Shown piece after piece: positions 1 to 8,272 of a stretch of 35,600 nt of DNA. The notes beneath the pieces are model-generated. The model was not told the DNA's origin, searched no databases, and saw nothing but the letters and a program-made list of their open reading frames with translations. Source of the stretch: Asaia bogorensis (GTDB lineage Bacteria > Pseudomonadota > Alphaproteobacteria > Acetobacterales > Acetobacteraceae); contig CAMDGX010000047.1 of the NCBI GenBank assembly GCA_945897825.1, positions 1-35,600 of the forward strand. Direction: 5' to 3'. Each line of letters opens with the position of its first letter. The first letter of the stretch is position 1. A program made the position numbers and the translations under genes.

Positions 1-448
1 CAAACCAACCACCAGGCCGAAACCCAGCAACCAGCCCAACGAACAGGACCCAATCTCTCAGACATTCATCCAGCCAGCCACAAGACCAGCCAGACACTCG
101 AAGCGTCTGTCAACGCATAATCAAGACACATCAACAAACAACCCAATCATGACCCAAGAAACCAGAACCTAAATCCCAGTCACCCAAACCACGCAACCCC
201 CATACGTCTCCGCATGGACAAGGAGCGCCGCCAACGTATCCCTTCCTATTCCTGATAAAACTTTGAAAGAACAAAACCACCGATCGACCCCCACAAGGGT
301 AGGTGTCGAACGGTTCGCCGAATCCGCTTCTCGGCGAGGCCGAGTTAGATACAGGCTTTGGCGGAAGTTTGCAAGAGGCATCCCGTCGCCGTGGACGGGG
401 ATTTAGGGGGTTCACGCTGTGCGGTCAACCCCCGATTTCCAAAGACTG
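1..448. other. Left-edge non-coding region, lower GC
   Basis: No convincing gene is visible here. The first 300 bases are clearly less GC-rich than the rest of the window. The plus strand is strongly C/A-biased and G-poor, with irregular short repeats of the type CCAGCC/ACCAG around 60-95. Small open frames exist on both strands, but they lack ribosome-binding sites and have composition unlike the neighbours. The segment lies downstream of the minus-strand epimerase. It holds a short perfect hairpin at 330-344 (CTCGGC, GAG, GCCGAG) and another at 380-402. It could be decayed or foreign DNA, or the far upstream region of a gene outside the window. Confidence 0.5.
380..402 (-). terminator. Possible terminator after the epimerase
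   Basis: ATCCCGTC at 380-387 pairs with GACGGGGAT at 394-402 around a 6-base loop, with one bulged base. It sits about 50 bases downstream of the minus-strand epimerase stop. There is no clean T run after the stem, so termination is only a weak inference. Confidence 0.3.
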
Positions 449-1426
449 TCATTTTTCCGTCGCCATCCATTCCAGGAACCACTCGGCAAACCGCGGAACC
501 CCCTGCGCGAGGGACGTTCGCGGTGCAAAACCCGTAAGCGTGCCAATCGCATCGACGGAGGCAAACGTCTCCTCGACATCGGCGAGCGGCCGCGGCGCAT
601 TCCGCCGAATGGCTGTCCGCCCCAGGGATCGCTCCAGAAGATCGATCAGGTCGCTGACCGCCTCGCTACCGCTGTTTCCGATATTGAGGAGCCTCGCCTG
701 CCGCCCGTCAGCCGGTGGACGATCCAGGCTGCCCACGACGCCGGCCACGATATCGTCGATATACGTGAAGTCCCGCCTCAGGGCCCCTCCGTCATACACG
801 GTGATTGGCTCGCCCTGCATGATCGCGCGGGCAAAACTGAAATACGCCATGTCCGGCCGGCCCCACGCCCCATACACCGTGAAGAACCGAAGCCCGGTCT
901 GGGGGATCCCATAGAGATGGGCATAGGCATGGCTCATCAGTTCATCGGCACGCTTGGTGGCGGCATACAGCGATAGTGGCGTGTCCACCCGATCCGCCTC
1001 CGAAAATGGCAACTTCCGGTTCGCGCCGTACACGGATGATGAGCTCGCATACACAAGGTGCTGACATTGCTTCATATGTCGCGCAGCCTCGAGGATCACC
1101 AAATGCCCCATCAGGTTTGACGAGACATACGACCAGGGGTCCTGCATCGAGTATCGAACCCCCGCCTGCGCCGCGAGGTGAACAATGCCGCGGATATCGG
1201 GATGCCGGCCGAACACTGCACCCGCAGCCTCCCGGTCGGCGAGATCCGCGCGGTGAAACGAGAAGCCGTCCCGCCCCTCCAGTTGCGCCAGCCGCGCCTG
1301 CTTCAGCCGAACATCATAGTAGGTGTTGAGGTTGTCGATGCCGACAACACGGTCCCCGCGGTCAAGCAGGGCACGCGCCACGTGGTATCCGATGAACCCA
1401 GCGGCGCCGGTGACGAGTATGGCCAA
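449..1426 (-). CDS. UDP-glucuronate 4-epimerase-like NAD-dependent epimerase
   Basis: Extended short-chain dehydrogenase/reductase of 325 residues. The N-terminal Rossmann motif is G7-A-A-G10-F-I-G13, the catalytic region has the SSSS-V-Y stretch at 128-133, and Y154-A-A-T-K158 is the YxxxK pair. The block LRFFTVYGAWGRPDM and the later RDFTYIDDIV are typical of CapI/LspL-type UDP-glucuronate 4-epimerases. These make UDP-galacturonate in the cytoplasm for polysaccharide synthesis. I place the start at TTG 1426, giving MAILVTGAAG; a GGAGAG ribosome-binding site lies 6 bases upstream and this matches where the family begins. An ATG at 1483 would add 19 residues without homology. Other UDP-sugar epimerases or dehydratases of the same superfamily are possible. 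No other polysaccharide gene is adjacent; the next gene upstream on the same strand is a dehydrogenase 80 bases away. Confidence 0.85.
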   Translation of the reverse strand: MAILVTGAAGFIGYHVARALLDRGDRVVGIDNLNTYYDVRLKQARLAQLEGRDGFSFHRADLADREAAGAVFGRHPDIRGIVHLAAQAGVRYSMQDPWSYVSSNLMGHLVILEAARHMKQCQHLVYASSSSVYGANRKLPFSEADRVDTPLSLYAATKRADELMSHAYAHLYGIPQTGLRFFTVYGAWGRPDMAYFSFARAIMQGEPITVYDGGALRRDFTYIDDIVAGVVGSLDRPPADGRQARLLNIGNSGSEAVSDLIDLLERSLGRTAIRRNAPRPLADVEETFASVDAIGTLTGFAPRTSLAQGVPRFAEWFLEWMATEK

Positions 1427-1506
1427 GCTGCTCTCCGCTCGAAGGTGCCGTTCGCGCCTGCATCCGATCACGACCCCGCGCAAGCATGCGCGGCCGCCGG
1501 CAGTCC

Positions 1507-2295
1507 CTACTGCGCCACCCAGCCGCCATCCACCGATATCGACGCCCCGGTGATCGTCGCGGCACCATCAGAGCACAGGAACACAGCTGTCGCCCCGATC
1601 TGCTCCGGCGTGGTGAACCGGGCCATGGCCTGCTTCTCGGTGACCATCCGCCGCTGCGCCTCCTCGACCGGAATGCCCGCCTCCGCGGCCCGCGCCTTGA
1701 CCTGCACCTCGACCAGCGGCGTCATCACCCAGCCCGGGCAGATGGCGTTGCAGGTGATGCCGTCATTGGCCAGTTCCAGCGCCCCCACCTTCGTCAGCCC
1801 CACCAGGCCATGCTTTGCCGCGACATAGGCGGATTTCTGCGCGCTGGCGACCAGCCCATGCGCCGAGGCGATGTTCACGATCCGCCCCCAGCCCCGCGCC
1901 TTCATCCCCGGAATCGCCGCCTGCATCGCCAGGAACGCTCCGGTGAGGTTGATCCCGATCACCTTCTGCCACTGCGCCCACGGAAATGTCTCGATGCTCG
2001 AGACGAACTGGATGCCGGCGTTGTTCACCAGGATATCGATCTTCCCCAGCTCCGCCTCGCCCTGTGCCACCATCCCCACCACCGCCGCCGGATCGCTGAT
2101 ATCCGCCGCCGCGTAGGCCACCCGAACCCCATGCCGGCTGGCGATCTCCTCGCGCAACCTGGCGATGTCGCCAGGCTCGCCGAAGCCGTTCATCACGATA
2201 TCAGCCCCTGCCCCGGCCAACGCATGGGCGATCCCGAGCCCGATCCCGCTCGTCGAGCCGGTCACCAGCGCCACCTTGTCGCGCAACGTCGCCAT
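1507..2295 (-). CDS. bdhA: 3-hydroxybutyrate dehydrogenase (SDR family)
   Basis: Classical short-chain dehydrogenase of 262 residues, the usual length for D-3-hydroxybutyrate dehydrogenase, which interconverts 3-hydroxybutyrate and acetoacetate with NAD. Visible motifs are the cofactor loop G13-S-T-S-G-I-G, NNAG at 91-94, N116, and the catalytic S144, Y157 and K161. The segment around GIQFVSSIETFPWAQW and the C-terminal GASISVDGGWVAQ are characteristic of BdhA in alphaproteobacteria, where it serves polyhydroxybutyrate turnover. The start is ATG 2295, with an AGGAGG site 8 bases upstream; a longer open frame to 2403 has no such signal. It is divergent from the MFS exporter, with 116 bases between, and may be co-transcribed with the epimerase. 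Family certainty is very high; the exact substrate is likely but not proven. Confidence 0.88.
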   Translation of the reverse strand: MATLRDKVALVTGSTSGIGLGIAHALAGAGADIVMNGFGEPGDIARLREEIASRHGVRVAYAAADISDPAAVVGMVAQGEAELGKIDILVNNAGIQFVSSIETFPWAQWQKVIGINLTGAFLAMQAAIPGMKARGWGRIVNIASAHGLVASAQKSAYVAAKHGLVGLTKVGALELANDGITCNAICPGWVMTPLVEVQVKARAAEAGIPVEEAQRRMVTEKQAMARFTTPEQIGATAVFLCSDGAATITGASISVDGGWVAQ

Positions 2296-2411
2296 CGCCG
2301 CAGCCTCCTGTCCCATGCCGGTCCACCTATTGCGACTCGCACCACAAAGGCAACCGTGGCGACCGCGCGGATTTCCTTCCCCCGGCATCGTCGCCGCTGG
2401 CATGAAGGCGC

Positions 2412-4061
2412 ATGGCCCTCCCCGCTGCCCTCGTCCCCCTGCGGCATCCGCTGTTCCGCATGCTGTGGATCACCAACCTGGTGGTCTCCTTCGGCGTGTG
2501 GATGCAGAACACCGGCGCCGGCTGGCTCATGGCCACCCTCTCGCCGGACCCGATGACGGTCAGCCTGGTCTCGGTCGCCACAATTCTCCCTGTGTTCCTG
2601 CTCGCCCTGCCCGCCGGCGCACTGGCCGACATTGTCGACAAGCGGCTGTTCATCATCGCCACGCAAAGCTGGATGCTGGCCGTCGCCGCCCTGCTCGCCC
2701 TGCTCACCTATGCCGGCTGGGTCGGCTCCTCCACCCTGCTGATGCTCACCTTCGCCCTCGGACTCGGCGCGGCGATGAACAACCCCGCCTGGGGCACCGT
2801 GCTCAGCGAGGCGGTGCCGCGCCGCGACCTCGTGCAGGCGATCGCGCTGAACGGCGTCGGCTTCAACCTCGCGCGTGCGATCGGCCCGGCGCTGGCCGGC
2901 GTGCTGGTGGTGTTCGGCGGGCCGGAGCTGGCCTTCGCGCTCAACGCCCTGTCCTACCTCGCAGTCATCGGCGTGTTGCTCATGTGGCGCCGCACCCGGG
3001 TGCGCAGCTCCACCCTGCCCCGCGAGCACCTGCTCTCCGCGATGCGCGCCGGCATGCGGTTCGTGCGCCACTCCCCGGTAATGCGCGCGGCAATGGCCCG
3101 CACCGCCGCCTTCTTCTTCGCTGCCGCGGCACCCTGGGCGCTGCTGCCCCTGGTGGTGAAGGAACAGCTGGGCCTCGGCGCCGGCTCCTTCGGCATCCTG
3201 CTCGGCCTGATGGGCAGCGGCGGCGTGGCGGCCGGCATGCTGCTGCCACAGGTCCGCGCCCGGCTCTCGCGCGGCGCGACCGTCTTCGCCGCGAGCCTCA
3301 GCGCCGTGGCCGGCATGGCCCTGCTCGCCACCGCCCAGCACGGCGCCCAGGCGGCGCTGGCCATGGTGCTGTTCGGCATCGGCTGGGTCGCCTCCTCCTC
3401 CGTCGCCCAGGGTGCGGCCCAGCTCGCAGCCCCGGCCTGGGTGCGCTCCCGGGCGCTGGCCATCTACCAGCTCGGCTTCAACTTCGCTCTCGGTCTCGGC
3501 ACGCTGTTCTGGGGCTGGCTCGGCACCAGGCTCGGCCTGCAATCGACCATGCTCGCCGCCGCCGCGACCGGCCTCGTGCTGGCATTCCTGGCCCGCCGCT
3601 TCGACATCGACCGCGAGCCCGACGCCGCCTCCGCCGCCGGCCCCACCCTGCCGCCCCCCGAGGCGGTCGATCCCGACCTCGTCTCCGTCATGCCGAAGGT
3701 CCGCGGCCACGTGCTCGAAAGCCAGCGCTACCGCATCGACGCCGCCGACCGCGCCCGCTTCCTCGCCGTCATGGCCGAGCTGCGCGATGTCCGCGGCCGC
3801 GCCGGCGCCACCGAGTGGCACCTGTATGAAGACATCGCCCACGCCGATGCCTGGATGGAGGTCTGGACCGTCGAGAACTGGTCCGACCACCTGCGCGAAT
3901 CCTCCCGCATGGACGCGACCGACCGCGCCGCCCTGGCCCGCGCCATGGCGCTGCACCGCGGCGAACCCTTCCCCCCGAGCCGCTACCTCGCCGTCACCCC
4001 CCGTTCGGCAGCACCGCCGACGGCCAGACGGCTGTCTCCGCCGAACGATCCCGCCCGCTGA
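2412..4061 (+). CDS. MFS exporter (EntS/MFS_3 type) with C-terminal cytoplasmic domain
   Basis: Protein of 549 residues. Residues 1 to about 400 form a 12-helix major facilitator permease of the MFS_3/enterobactin-exporter type, with the loop ALADIVDKRL after helix 2 and many Ala/Leu/Gly-rich helices. Residues about 425-530 form a soluble tail (SVMPKVRGHVLESQRYRIDA onward, with EWHLYEDIAHADAWMEVWTVENW). It resembles the small ferredoxin-like antibiotic-biosynthesis-monooxygenase (ABM) fold found fused to this permease group. By family it should export small molecules across the inner membrane using the proton gradient; the cargo is unknown. The start ATG 2412 leads directly into the first cytoplasmic segment. 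It stands alone, divergent from bdhA, with no obvious terminator after the stop. Confidence 0.82.
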   Translation: MALPAALVPLRHPLFRMLWITNLVVSFGVWMQNTGAGWLMATLSPDPMTVSLVSVATILPVFLLALPAGALADIVDKRLFIIATQSWMLAVAALLALLTYAGWVGSSTLLMLTFALGLGAAMNNPAWGTVLSEAVPRRDLVQAIALNGVGFNLARAIGPALAGVLVVFGGPELAFALNALSYLAVIGVLLMWRRTRVRSSTLPREHLLSAMRAGMRFVRHSPVMRAAMARTAAFFFAAAAPWALLPLVVKEQLGLGAGSFGILLGLMGSGGVAAGMLLPQVRARLSRGATVFAASLSAVAGMALLATAQHGAQAALAMVLFGIGWVASSSVAQGAAQLAAPAWVRSRALAIYQLGFNFALGLGTLFWGWLGTRLGLQSTMLAAAATGLVLAFLARRFDIDREPDAASAAGPTLPPPEAVDPDLVSVMPKVRGHVLESQRYRIDAADRARFLAVMAELRDVRGRAGATEWHLYEDIAHADAWMEVWTVENWSDHLRESSRMDATDRAALARAMALHRGEPFPPSRYLAVTPRSAAPPTARRLSPPNDPAR

Positions 4062-4182
4062 GACCATCGCGCCCGGCCGGCCCCCTGTCCTGCCAACCGC
4101 TCCCCTATCCAGGATGTGAGCCCATCGGCCCTGGCATGGCGCGTTCGCCCGCCCATATGCTCGCCGCACAGGAGACTGCAAC

Positions 4183-4653
4183 ATGCAAACTCGCAACACT
4201 CTCGAATCGAACGCCCGCACCGCCTCGGTCGCGCTGCTCAACGCCCGCCTCGCCGACACGATCGACCTCGCCCTCGCCGCGAAGCAGGCCCACTGGAACG
4301 TGCGCGGCCCCGGCTTCATCGCCGTGCACGAAATGCTCGACACGCTGCGCACCGAACTCGACGCCCATGTCGACACCGTGGCCGAGCGCGTCTCCGCCCT
4401 GGGCGCCATCGCACGCGGCACCACCCAGGATGCCGGCAAATCGGCCCTCCCCCCCTACCCCGCCGAGGCGCGCGCCATCCCCGACCATCTCGCCGCCCTG
4501 GCCGAGCGCTTGGCCCTGCTCGGCGGCACCGTGCGCAAGAACATCGACGAGGCCGCCGAGGCGGGCGACGCCGACACCGCGGACATCTTCACCGCCCTCT
4601 CGCGCGACCTCGACAAGTGGCTCTGGTTCATCGAGGCCCACCAGCCCGTCTAG
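4183..4653 (+). CDS. dps: Dps ferritin-like DNA-protection protein
   Basis: Protein of 156 residues with the Dps dinuclear ferroxidase pattern H37, H49, D53, D64 and E68. Its spacing (12, 4, 11, 4) is identical to that of E. coli Dps, and the AHWNVRGPGF motif is typical. Dps dodecamers oxidise Fe(II) with hydrogen peroxide, store iron and shield DNA in stationary phase or oxidative stress. The N-terminal tail (MQTRNTLESNARTAS) has two arginines and no lysines, so direct DNA binding by the tail may be weaker than in E. coli. The start ATG 4183 is preceded by CAGGAGA. It is followed after 100 bases by parE, with no clear terminator. No OxyR or Fur site was recognised upstream. Confidence 0.93.
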   Translation: MQTRNTLESNARTASVALLNARLADTIDLALAAKQAHWNVRGPGFIAVHEMLDTLRTELDAHVDTVAERVSALGAIARGTTQDAGKSALPPYPAEARAIPDHLAALAERLALLGGTVRKNIDEAAEAGDADTADIFTALSRDLDKWLWFIEAHQPV

Positions 4654-4703
4654 CCGCCAAGCCCGCCCGACGCCGTCGCCACGCTTGCGCAGTGACGACT
4701 TGC

Positions 4704-4743
4704 CCAGTCTCGGGGACCGCCGATAGAGTGCCCCCGAGACTGG
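4704..4743 (+). promoter_or_regulatory. 12-bp inverted repeat at the parE ribosome-binding site
   Basis: CCAGTCTCGGGG at 4704-4715 is exactly complementary to CCCCGAGACTGG at 4732-4743, with a 16-base loop. The right arm runs into the parE Shine-Dalgarno (GGAGA, 4742-4746), which is 7 bases before ATG 4754. Within it, TTGCCC (4700-4705) and GATAGA (4722-4727) are spaced 16 bases and could be a promoter. If so, the dyad would be an operator over that promoter; if transcription starts upstream, it would be an RNA hairpin masking the ribosome-binding site. The symmetry is seen; the role is inference. Confidence 0.5.
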
Positions 4744-4753
4744 AGAACACACC

Positions 4754-6730
4754 ATGAACGACCTCTTCGACGCCGGGAAGGCCGCGCGCGACGCCGCAAG
4801 CTATTCGGCCAAGGACATCGAGGTCCTGGAGGGTCTGGAACCGGTCCGTCGCCGCCCCGGCATGTATATCGGCGGCACCGACGAAAACGCCTACCACCAC
4901 CTCGCCGCCGAGATCCTCGACAACGCCATGGACGAGGCCGTGGCCGGCCACGCCAGCATGATCGAGATGACGCTGGAGCCCGGCAACCTCCTCACCGTGC
5001 GCGACAACGGCCGCGGCATCCCGATCGACCCGCACCCGAAGTTCAAGGAACTCAGCGCGCTGGAGGTCATCCTCACCACGCTGCATTCCGGCGGCAAGTT
5101 CTCCGGCAAGGTCTACGACACCTCCGGCGGCCTGCACGGCGTCGGCAGTTCCGTGGTCAACGCGCTGTCTGAAACCCTCGAGGTCGAGGTCGCCCGCGAA
5201 CGCGTCCTCTGGCGCCAGCGCTATTCCCGCGGCGCGCCCCTCACCAAGCTGGAGAACGCCGGCCCGGTGCAGAACCGCCGCGGCACCACCTTCCGCTTCA
5301 AGCCCGACCCGCAGATCTTCGGCCCGCTCGGCTTCAGCCCCGCCCGCCTCTACCGCCTCTGCCGTTCGAAGGCCTACCTGTTCCGCGGCGTCACCATCCG
5401 CTGGTCCTGCGCCCCCGCATTGATCGCCGCCAAGGACGAGACGCCGGCCGAAGCGGTGCTCCACTTCCCCGGTGGCCTGCGCGACAGCCTCGCCGCCGAC
5501 ATCGGCGCGGCCACCACCGTGGGCCAGATGTGGGCCGGCGACGCCGACCTCCCCCCCGCCCCCGACGGCGCGAAATCCGGCCGCGTCGAATGGGCGCTGG
5601 CCTGGCTGGAGGAGGGCGAGGGCTTCGTCCATTCCTACTGCAACACCGTCCCCACCGCCCAGGGCGGCACCCACGAGGCCGGCTTCCGCGCCGCCCTGCT
5701 GAAGGGCCTGCGCGCCTGGGGCGAACAGCGCGGCAACCGCCGCGCCGCCAACGTCACCGGCGAGGACCTGATGGGCGGCCTCACCGCCAAGCTGTCGGTC
5801 TTCCTGCGCGATCCGCAGTTCCAGGGCCAGACCAAGGAAAAACTCACCAGCCCCGAAGCCACCCGCCTGGTGGAAACCGCCCTGCGCGACCGCTTCGACC
5901 ACTACCTCGCCGGCGACCCGGCCCAGGCCGACAACCTCCTCGCCTACCTGATCGAGCGCGCCGAGGAGCGCATGCGCCGCCGCGAAAGCAAGGACGTCGC
6001 CCGCAAATCCGCCACCCGCCGCCTGCGCCTGCCCGGCAAGCTGGCCGACTGCTCAGTGGAAGACGCCAACCGCACCGAGCTGTTCCTCGTCGAGGGCGAC
6101 AGCGCCGGCGGCTCCGCCAAGCAGGCCCGCGACCGCGCCACCCAGGCGGTGCTGCCACTGCGCGGCAAGATCCTCAACGTCGCCAGCGCCAGCACCGAAA
6201 AGCTGCGCCAGAACCAGGAGCTGAAGGACCTCGTCGAGGCGCTCGGCTGCGGCGTCGGCGAGCGTTTCGATCGCGCACGGCTGCGCTACGGCCGCGTCAT
6301 CATCATGACCGACGCCGACGTCGACGGCGCCCACATCGCCTCGCTGCTGATGACCTTCTTCTACCGCGAGCTGCCGCACCTCGTCCGCGAGGGCCATCTC
6401 TACCTGGCCCAGCCCCCGCTCTACCGCCTCACCCAGGGCGCGAAATCGATCTACGCGATGGACGACACCGACCGCGAACGCAAGCTGAAGCTTTTCAGGA
6501 ACGGAAAGGTCGAGGTCAGCCGCTTCAAGGGCCTCGGCGAAATGCCGCCATCCGCCCTGAAGGAAACCACCATGGACCCGGCGAAGCGCACCCTGCTCAA
6601 GGTCGTCGCCGCCCCGGAGGAGCGGGCCCAGACCAACGACCTCGTCGAGAGCTTGATGGGCCGTCGCCCCGAACTGCGCTTCCAGTTCATCCAGGAACAT
6701 GCCCGCGAGGTCGAGGAGCTGGACGTATGA
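4754..6730 (+). CDS. parE: DNA topoisomerase IV subunit B
   Basis: Protein of 658 residues, the size of alphaproteobacterial ParE and shorter than most GyrB. The N-terminal GHKL ATPase shows E53-I-L-D-N57, the VRDNGRGIPI loop, the lid GGLHGVGSSVVNALS, and RRRPGMYIG near residue 33. The TOPRIM metal site has EGDSAGG at 447-453 and DADVDGAHI starting at D520. The C-terminal RRPELRFQFIQEHAREVEELDV is typical of ParE. With ParC it decatenates daughter chromosomes in an ATP-dependent way. A partner parC is not in the window, as is usual when the two are unlinked. The start ATG 4754 has GGAGA 7 bases upstream. GyrB is the main alternative, but the length and C-terminus favour ParE. Confidence 0.93.
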   Translation: MNDLFDAGKAARDAASYSAKDIEVLEGLEPVRRRPGMYIGGTDENAYHHLAAEILDNAMDEAVAGHASMIEMTLEPGNLLTVRDNGRGIPIDPHPKFKELSALEVILTTLHSGGKFSGKVYDTSGGLHGVGSSVVNALSETLEVEVARERVLWRQRYSRGAPLTKLENAGPVQNRRGTTFRFKPDPQIFGPLGFSPARLYRLCRSKAYLFRGVTIRWSCAPALIAAKDETPAEAVLHFPGGLRDSLAADIGAATTVGQMWAGDADLPPAPDGAKSGRVEWALAWLEEGEGFVHSYCNTVPTAQGGTHEAGFRAALLKGLRAWGEQRGNRRAANVTGEDLMGGLTAKLSVFLRDPQFQGQTKEKLTSPEATRLVETALRDRFDHYLAGDPAQADNLLAYLIERAEERMRRRESKDVARKSATRRLRLPGKLADCSVEDANRTELFLVEGDSAGGSAKQARDRATQAVLPLRGKILNVASASTEKLRQNQELKDLVEALGCGVGERFDRARLRYGRVIIMTDADVDGAHIASLLMTFFYRELPHLVREGHLYLAQPPLYRLTQGAKSIYAMDDTDRERKLKLFRNGKVEVSRFKGLGEMPPSALKETTMDPAKRTLLKVVAAPEERAQTNDLVESLMGRRPELRFQFIQEHAREVEELDV

Positions 6731-6781
6731 CCACGCCTCCCATGACGATGCCGCGCACCCCCGGCAGCCGGCCCCAAACGA

Positions 6782-6811
6782 AAAGGGGCCGCCGTTTCCG
6801 GCAGCCCCTTT
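6782..6811 (-). terminator. Intrinsic terminator of the HU gene, between convergent genes
   Basis: AAAGGGGCCGCC (6782-6793) faces GGCAGCCCCTTT (6800-6811) around a 6-base loop. On the minus strand the single non-Watson-Crick position becomes a G-U pair, and the stem is followed by TTTTCGTTT. It therefore reads best as the terminator of the minus-strand HU gene whose stop is at 6836. It lies about 50 bases after the parE stop and may also stop parE transcripts. Confidence 0.75.
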
Positions 6812-6835
6812 CGCGCAATCTTCGCGTCTGACGCC

Positions 6836-7105
6836 TCAGACAGCCTTCTTGAGCGTGGGCGAGGCCTTGAACCGCACGGTCTTGCCGGCCTTGACCTTGA
6901 TCGCTTCGCCGGTGCGCGGATTGAGCCCCTTGCGCGCCTTCGTCTTTTTCACCGTGAAGGTCCCGAAGCTCGGCAGCGTGAACTTGCCGTTCTTCTTCAG
7001 CTCCTTGACGATGGCAGCCATGAGGTCACCAGCCGCCCGGTTGGCGGCAGTGCCGGTGAGCGTCGCCGACTCCTGGATCACCTGGGCGATGAAGGCTTTC
7101 GACAT
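6836..7105 (-). CDS. hup: HU-family nucleoid protein
   Basis: Small basic protein of 89 residues with the full HU/IHF fold. It has an N-terminal helical dimerisation part and then the GKFTLPSFGTFTVKKTKARKGLNPRTGEAIKV beta-arm region containing the NPRTG tip that intercalates into DNA. It binds and bends DNA without strong sequence specificity and compacts the nucleoid. Start ATG 7105 has AGGAAAG upstream. It is convergent with parE (shared terminator at 6782-6811) and divergent from murQ, with 261 bases between, which should hold its promoter. IHF subunits are less likely because the sequence lacks their characteristic extensions. Confidence 0.95.
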   Translation of the reverse strand: MSKAFIAQVIQESATLTGTAANRAAGDLMAAIVKELKKNGKFTLPSFGTFTVKKTKARKGLNPRTGEAIKVKAGKTVRFKASPTLKKAV

Positions 7106-7366
7106 GAAGGTGTCTTTCCTCTCACGAGCGGTTGTAGATCTTGATTGGTTCTGGCCAGTCCTCGGATTCGACTCGTCGATACGCCGTCGTCACCAACATC
7201 GATCCGCGTCCTATCAGCGCATTCATCGCCGTGCAAAAGATTTCTTCAGCGCAGCGTACCGCGCCACAGCCACCGCCTGCAGTCTAGCCGCGCATCGCGC
7301 AAGCATGAAGCCGCCACCAGGCGCCCTTCGCAATTCCTCAAGTCTCACACATCGGAAAGCCAGGTG

Positions 7367-8272
7367 ATGACCTCCACTCTGCCCGCAACCGAATCGATCA
7401 ATCCGCGATACCGCGATATCGATGCGTGGGATGCACCAACTGCCCTGAACGCGATGTGGGAAGCGCAGATGGCGGCGGCTGCCGCGGTCCAACCAGCCCT
7501 GCCCGCCATCGCCGCCGCCGCCCTCGCCGCCGCCGCGCGCCTCGCCCAGCCTTCCGGGCGCCTCGTCTATGCCGGCGCCGGAACATCCGGCCGCATCGGC
7601 GTCCAGGACGGCGCCGAACTCCCCCCCACATTCAACTGGCCGCTGGAACGCCTCGTCCTCCTCATGGCCGGCGGCGACACCGCCTTCACCCGCTCGATCG
7701 AGAACGCCGAAGACGACGTCATCGCCGGCACCGCCACCGTCGCGGCCCACGCGATCGGTCCGGCCGACGTGGTCATCGGCACCGCCGCCAGCGGCAGCAC
7801 GCCCTACACCGTCGCCGTCCTCCAAGCCGCCCGCGCCACCGGCGCGCTGACCATCGGCCTGGCCAACGCCGCCGGCGGCGCCGTCCTGCAGGTCGCCGAG
7901 CACCCGATCCTGGTCGAAACCGGCGCCGAGGCGATAGCCGGCTCCACCCGCATGAAGGCCGGCACCGCCCAGAAGATCGTGCTCAACCTGCTGTCCTCGC
8001 AGGTGATGATCCAGCTCGGCCACGTCCACCACGGCCTCATGGTCGACATGCAGGCCAAGAACGAGAAGCTGCGCCACCGTGCCCTGCGCATGCTGCGCCA
8101 CCTCACCGCTGTCGACGACGAACCGACCCTTCGCGCCGCGCTCGATGCCGCCGGCGGCCGGGTCAAGCCCGCCGTCCTGATCGTTCGCGGCATGGACGCC
8201 CCCGCCGCGGAGGCGCTGCTGGCCCGCAGCGCCGGCCGCCTTCGCACAGCCCTGCAGGAGATCGACAAATGA
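7367..8272 (+). CDS. murQ: N-acetylmuramic acid 6-phosphate etherase
   Basis: Protein of 301 residues with a SIS fold. It cleaves the lactyl ether of MurNAc 6-phosphate to GlcNAc 6-phosphate and D-lactate in cell-wall recycling. AGAGTSGRIGVQDGAELPP holds E84, and ENAEDD holds E115; these correspond to the catalytic E83 and E114 of the E. coli enzyme. GTAASGSTPY is the second SIS sugar-phosphate loop, and EAIAGSTRMKAGTAQK is a hallmark of MurQ. Start ATG 7367 has GGAAAG 7 bases upstream; an in-frame GTG at 7364 is an alternative. It overlaps nagA by four bases (ATGA), so the two are translationally coupled and act in sequence. Confidence 0.95.
   Translation: MTSTLPATESINPRYRDIDAWDAPTALNAMWEAQMAAAAAVQPALPAIAAAALAAAARLAQPSGRLVYAGAGTSGRIGVQDGAELPPTFNWPLERLVLLMAGGDTAFTRSIENAEDDVIAGTATVAAHAIGPADVVIGTAASGSTPYTVAVLQAARATGALTIGLANAAGGAVLQVAEHPILVETGAEAIAGSTRMKAGTAQKIVLNLLSSQVMIQLGHVHHGLMVDMQAKNEKLRHRALRMLRHLTAVDDEPTLRAALDAAGGRVKPAVLIVRGMDAPAAEALLARSAGRLRTALQEIDK

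Noticed and set aside
131-415. 94-residue open frame on the minus strand downstream of the epimerase
   Set aside because: It needs a GTG start without a ribosome-binding site, crosses two hairpins, and its composition is unlike any family I know.
2262-4439. 725-residue open frame antisense to the MFS gene
   Set aside because: Shadow frame caused by high GC; low-complexity Gly/Ala/Glu/His-rich translation with no domain, opposite a clear transporter gene.
4754-6730. Gyrase subunit B instead of ParE
   Set aside because: The length (658) and C-terminal sequence ending EHAREVEELDV fit ParE; GyrB in this group is usually longer.
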